Part shown: piece after piece, positions 60,392 through 64,000 of the stretch | Position numbering within the stretch: the first letter of the stretch is position 1 | Layout of the letters: each line of letters starts with the position of its first letter | Source of the DNA: Tremella fuciformis | Taxonomy: Eukaryota; Basidiomycota; Tremellomycetes; Tremellales; Tremellaceae | DNA: 64,000 nt | Direction: 5' to 3' | Assembly (NCBI GenBank): GCA_032768795.1 | Contig: CP136494.1 | Location: 124,001-188,000 of the forward strand | Translations under genes and position numbers: made by a program | The notes under the pieces: generated by a model | What the model was told of the DNA's origin: nothing | The model's input: the letters and a program-made list of their open reading frames with translations, nothing else | Database searches by the model: none

Positions 60392-60911
60392 TGTCACGAT
60401 GCTGCGCTCTCCCGTTGGCAGAGGCCCTCTTGCACAATATCAGAGTCGAGAATAAAGGATAAAGGGGTAGAAACGAGGATGTCAAGGTAGGATCCTCGTC
60501 GAGGTTGGATCCTCGTCGAGGTTGGATCCTCGTCGAGGTTGGATCCTCGTCAAGGTTGGATCCTCGTCGAGGTTGGATCCTCGTCAAGGTTGGATCCTCG
60601 TCAAGGTTACAAGGTTGTCGAGGTAACAAGGTTGTTGAGGATACAGCGTGAGTGCGACTCAGCCACGCTGTGTGCCACGGAGAGAGTGAGATCGTCAATG
60701 ATGATCCATGAGACTCAATCAGAGAGTGCTGAAGAACTACGACGGGCGCCCTGGGCATCCTATATGACTCTGCGCCTGCTTCCCGTCGTCGCGCGTTCAT
60801 TCAACGTCTACTCCCTCGTCGAGGTTCTCCAGCCCGAGGTAGGTCACATGTCGGCCACGTGAGAGGTGTCGGTCACGTGCGTAGGTCGTCGAGGGCGTGG
60901 CCGTCGTGACA
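60392..60911 (-). repeat. Chromo-2 5' LTR
   Basis: TGTCACGATG to CGTCGTGACA, 520 bp. Contains the 17-bp tandem repeat. Adjacent E0 sequence starts GCCTGCAACAACAG; without a second LTR the target duplication cannot be tested. Confidence 0.8.
60490..60608. repeat. 17-bp tandem repeat, 7 units
   Basis: GGATCCTCGTCGAGGTT repeated head to tail from 60490, with TCAAGG replacing TCGAGG in units 4, 6 and 7. Each unit contains two near-palindromes (GGATCC and CCTCGTCGAGG). Lies inside the Chromo-2 LTR. Confidence 0.95.
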
Positions 60912-61250
60912 GCCTGCAACAACAGACAATACTTGGACGCTTTCAAAGTTGCTCTGACTGCGGAATTTGAGGGCAAGGACTCAGGACCGGTCTCCTATTT
61001 CTTAGGATTCAACATACATCGAGATCGGACACAGAACAAGCTGTTTATGAGTCAAGAACACTATTTGGAGTCAATTTTGGACCGATTTGGTATGAATGAC
61101 TGCAACCCAGCCAGAACTCCTCTGCCTACCAATTTTCGCCCTATTACAGCCACAGATACCGAGTTTGAGGAGGCAAAACATTGCCCTTATGCTCAAGCAG
61201 TCGGAGCCATTCTTTATGCCTCAACAATGACAAGGCCGGATCTCGCTTTC
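60912..61250 (+). pseudogene. E0 reverse transcriptase fragment
   Basis: Resumes E0 just after the HVDD motif (ACNNRQYLDAFKVAL) and runs to ASTMTRPDLAF, where LTR-F interrupts. About 2.4 kb of E0 between 46204 and here (integrase end to RT core) is missing. Confidence 0.88.
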
Positions 61251-62182
61251 TGTCATGACCCAACAAGCTGCTTAGGGCGACAGGGGCACAGCTCCTATGA
61301 AGAAGAGATCTTACTCTGATGAGATCCCCAGCCAGCCGATGACCCGACGCAGCCGATATACCACATCGTCTCATCGATCGGTCCATCGAACGACGTAGTC
61401 AAGACACCGTTTGATTAGCTCGATTCCTCGCTTGACCATGTCAATCTATTACTGGCACAGTCTTTATTGAAGCACCTTTTCCGACCTAGCCTTGTAACGA
61501 TAGGGGAGAATGGGAGATGGACAGGAGAATGTCACCCGGCTGCAGGGGCTATAAACCCCTCTGTTTTCTGTGAGGATCCCTTCTCTCCAAGGATCAAAAT
61601 ATCTTTAGTCTGGTAGCTCGCCTCACCTTGTAGTTCTCTTGGCTGGTCACGTGACGTCAAGTGACTTGAGGGCTCTGTGCGAGGACGAAGACGTCTCTAT
61701 CGTCTTCCGCTCGATCCCAGCAAGCCCGCACGTCGTGAGCCTCACAATCGCGACCACCCGCCCTCCCGCGCGGCAGTGAGCTACAGGAGGAGAGAGAGGA
61801 GAGAGAGAGAGGGAGAGGCGAAGGACCTTTTGGACATTTTTCTATATCCCCGCCCGCCCGAGAGGCGGGCCGACATGCATCTTTCTGGCCCATCACACAC
61901 GCTCACTGGTGAGGACGAGGAGAAGGGCACACTCCTTCCAGTGTGTCTTGTAGTTTTGTCTTGCACCCTCTTGCTGCTACCAGTCTCTCGTCACGTCACC
62001 ACAGACCTCTCACCTCCGTCACCACCAGTAGCTTGCCGGATCCTTCCAAGCTACTACTTGCCGTCCACACGCCAATCACTTCCAGGCTTATCTTCTCTTG
62101 GTAAGTCCCACTCCTAAACCGTCTTATTCGGCCCCCGTCTCCATTTGTATACTCAAGGTCTGGTGGGGACAGGCCCGTGACA
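61251..62182. mobile_element. Solo LTR-F with target duplication
   Basis: TGTCATGACC to GCCCGTGACA, 932 bp, flanked by ctttc (61246-61250 and 62183-62187). E0 pol is continuous across it. TATAAA at 61550-61555 gives plus orientation for the promoter. No coding capacity. Confidence 0.9.
61550..61555 (+). promoter_or_regulatory. TATA box of LTR-F
   Basis: GGGGCTATAAACCCC, near the middle of the LTR. Confidence 0.5.
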
Positions 62183-62187
62183 CTTTC

Positions 62188-62475
62188 CCAGCATCTCTGC
62201 TATCCAGATATATATCCAAATACAACACAGAGAACTGGAAAGCGGCCAAACATTTACTTCGGTATATCAGAGGCACCACAGACCTTTGTTTGACTTTCAA
62301 CAAAGAGAATTCAAACAGGATTGCTTTGGGATATGCAGATGCAGACTGGGGAGGCGATCTAGACACAAGGAGATCAACCACAGGCTACATCTTCAAGGTC
62401 TATGGGGGTGTGGTTGCCTGGAAAAGTTGACGTCAAAATACAGTGGCGCTTTCCACCACAGAAGCAGAGCTTGAG
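62188..62475 (+). pseudogene. E0 RNase H fragment
   Basis: From PASLLSRYISKYNTE through DADWGGDLDTRRSTT to VAWKS, then a TGA at 62428-62430 where other copies have CGA/CGG Arg. Continues to the LTR-G insertion. Confidence 0.88.
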
Positions 62476-63196
62476 TGTCACGAATGACACCAAAGCAGCA
62501 CCAAGACCGAACAAGACCGAGCCAAAGGAATGTGAGTCGAGCACTCGTCGGCGCTCGCCGAAGCTCGCCGCGACTCGTCGAGACCGACCCACACCAAATT
62601 ACCGCATTTGTCGGACAAAAGGATACATCTCTTGCGCAGCCAAGTCCCACCGTTGCCGCAGCTCTCGTCGACAGCAAAGAGCTCTTTGACGCTCGCCACG
62701 GTCGCCATACTTGCCGTCAAAGAACAATAGGCCTCCCCGATGCTTACTCAGCAAGTTCGCCGGATGCGGCGAACTCAACTAAGGGAAACGAGAGAACAAT
62801 GAGCTCGACGTACATGGGCCAAGACCTCGCCAAGCTCGCAGAGACAGGGTCGCAGAGACGGTGGGACGGGCTGTAGGATACATAAGGCTCGCAGAGCCCT
62901 CATAGAACTCCAGTACTCTCGCAATTGAGTTGCATGGGACTACTCCCTCACTTACTCTCTCTCGCTCCGTCCCGCCGACAGCTGCTAAGGTCTAGCACTT
63001 GTCGGTCCGCCTTGCCTTGCCTCACCTTGCCTAGCCAACCTCGGCTATCCTCGTCGACACTCGTTGAGATTCTACGAGTCCTCTGAGCCCTTGCCCTTGC
63101 CCTTTCTCTCCTAGTCTCGCCCATTCTCGCCGAAGTTGAAGAGTCTTGGTCACCCAGTGACGGGCCTTTGGACACAGACAGAGAGGTATCGTGACA
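62476..63196. mobile_element. Solo LTR-G
   Basis: TGTCACGAATGACACC to GGTATCGTGACA, 721 bp, inverted ends TGTCACGA/TCGTGACA. Flanks are ttgag and ttatg, a possible 5-bp duplication with two changes. E0 pol is continuous across it (AGAGCTT to ATGGCC). Confidence 0.85.
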
Positions 63197-63527
63197 TTAT
63201 GGCCTCTTCTGAAGCGACCAGGCAAGCCATTTGGCTCAGGCAACTTCTCAGTGATGTCCAGCTTGAATTGGACCAGCCATTGCCAATTCTAAACGACAAC
63301 AATGGAGCAATTGCCTTGTCAAAGAACCCAGTCAACCATGACAAGTCAAAGCACATTGACATGAGACACAAGTTTGTCAGGGAGAAGGTGGAGGACAACA
63401 CAGTGACCCTATCACATGTCCCATCAGCTGAGAACATGGCGGATCTCCTCACCAAGGCGCTCCCAGCAGAGGTATTCAACAGGCTGAGGGAGTTACTTGG
63501 AGTTCAGCAAAGATCAGATTGAGTGGG
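63197..63527 (+). pseudogene. E0 RNase H C-terminus
   Basis: ASSEATRQAIWLRQLLSDVQ to the terminal LLGVQQRSD and stop, then GAGTGGGAG. Uses the GGGAGTTAC variant, as does the duplicated end at 20145-20214. Confidence 0.9.
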
Positions 63528-63529
63528 AG

Positions 63530-63683
63530 TGTCGGAATTGTGAGCAATACTGATCTGTGCCACACTGCCACACTGCCACATCGCTTCCAGCCCTTTCCTA
63601 TTACATAAAAAAACTCTGTAGCGTCGCTTTCCTTGCTCTCTGAGCAGTACAGATGTCTCTATGCACTTCTTATTCATCCGACA
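63530..63683 (+). repeat. E0 3' LTR
   Basis: TGTCGGAATT to ATCCGACA, 154 bp, same subfamily as 19991-20144. Marks the right edge of the 58-kb nest. Confidence 0.9.
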
Positions 63684-63721
63684 GTAGAAGAAGCGATGTG
63701 GATTGCTCACAATTCCGACAA
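63684..63721 (-). mobile_element. Copia-B LTR end fragment
   Basis: GAAGCGATGTGG followed by ATTGCTCACAATTCCGACA: a minus-strand LTR with its middle deleted. Confidence 0.65.
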
Positions 63722-63769
63722 GTGGCAGGGTCATAACATTGAAGTCCGTGTCGGGAGATATCACTTCCC

Positions 63770-63893
63770 TGCTGATGATGATGCTGCCGGTCTGTTTTGA
63801 ATATATCGTGTATTTGTTTGTGACCTCTCATCCCGCAAGGATCCCTTCTTGGTACCTTGCTTGGTGCAAGCATCTTTTTCTTTGCATTGAACC
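63770..63893 (-). pseudogene. Copia-B integrase relic
   Basis: ATGCTGCCGGTCTGTTTTGA, GAATATATC, CAAGGATCCCTTCTTGG and GGTGCAAGC follow the minus-strand Copia-B integrase C-terminus (23125-23225). Short and broken. The remaining 63894-64000 shows nothing certain; TGTTACGG at 63917 might start an LTR that leaves the window. Confidence 0.6.
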
Positions 63894-64000
63894 CTGACAC
63901 TTGAATACAGTGGTGATGTTACGGCTCACTCATATCACGTCGGCCACGCCTCTGTGATCACCAACGCACGTCTATGATGTCGAGTCTTGACTGAGCACGA

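Larger units (their letters stand above)
55301..60911 (-). mobile_element. Chromo-2 chromodomain Gypsy element, 3' LTR missing
   Basis: Minus-strand order: 5' LTR (60392-60911), gag, protease, RT, RNase H, integrase, chromodomain (ends 55301), then the antisense gene. The expected matching 3' LTR is not found; LTR-G and Chromo-1-type LTR pieces lie there instead. The 5' LTR abuts E0 RT sequence at 60912. Confidence 0.85.

Overview
The window is a retrotransposon graveyard and nursery from a filamentous or dimorphic fungus, most likely a basidiomycete. The evidence is Ty1/Copia and chromodomain Ty3/Gypsy elements, very short GT-AG introns (37-46 nt) with CTGAY-type branch sites, and Zn2Cys6-like cysteine clusters. 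I found no host housekeeping gene, tRNA, rRNA or CRISPR array, so the species cannot be fixed from this window.

Family names are local to this annotation. Copia-B is about 5.4 kb, with 151-162 bp LTRs starting TGTCGGA or TGTCAGA and ending TCCGACA, a 1.05 kb leader and a single gag-pol frame of about 1340 codons. Copia-A is GC-rich, with 164-181 bp LTRs running TGTTGAA to GTAACA and a pol frame of about 1670 codons. Chromo-1 and Chromo-2 are chromodomain Gypsy elements. Gypsy-D is a 5' Gypsy fragment. LTR-C, -D, -E, -F and -G are further LTR families seen mainly as solo or partial copies.

Layout. 1-5089: old debris, with LTR-C and LTR-D pieces, a diverged tandem repeat of about 190 bp, a Copia-B solo LTR split by a solo LTR-E, decayed Copia-B pol and Gypsy RNase H relics, and a minisatellite. 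5090-63683: one old Copia-B element (E0) blown apart by later insertions. Its leader holds Copia-B E1 (5487-38563). E1 holds the intact Copia-A1 (6005-11681) and the minus-strand Copia-B E2 (13563-35579). E2 holds E3 (14739-20366, +), E5 (20983-26525, -, itself holding a solo LTR) and E6 (27716-33128, +). E0 resumes at 38569. It is then split by Copia-A2 (40158-45940, itself carrying Gypsy-D), by a fused Chromo-1/Chromo-2 block (46205-60911), and by solo LTR-F and LTR-G, and ends with its 3' LTR at 63530-63683. Nearly every nesting level is supported by a 5-bp target duplication, and the LTR pairs of E1, E2, E3, E5, E6 and Copia-A1 read as identical. The nest therefore grew in a short time.

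The most unusual content is a spliced gene on the strand opposite pol, between the chromodomain end of pol and the 3' end of each chromovirus (47361-49062 and 54104-55169). The two copies share intron positions and phases, a Zn2Cys6-like cluster and a QVSFA..SPSP-type motif. I suggest it is an element-borne antisense accessory gene. Other notable points are two Copia families whose primer sites match anticodon arms of two different tRNAs, a conserved C-terminal extension of Copia-A pol that ends inside the 3' LTR, and a probable non-autonomous Copia-A copy with its pol core cleanly removed.
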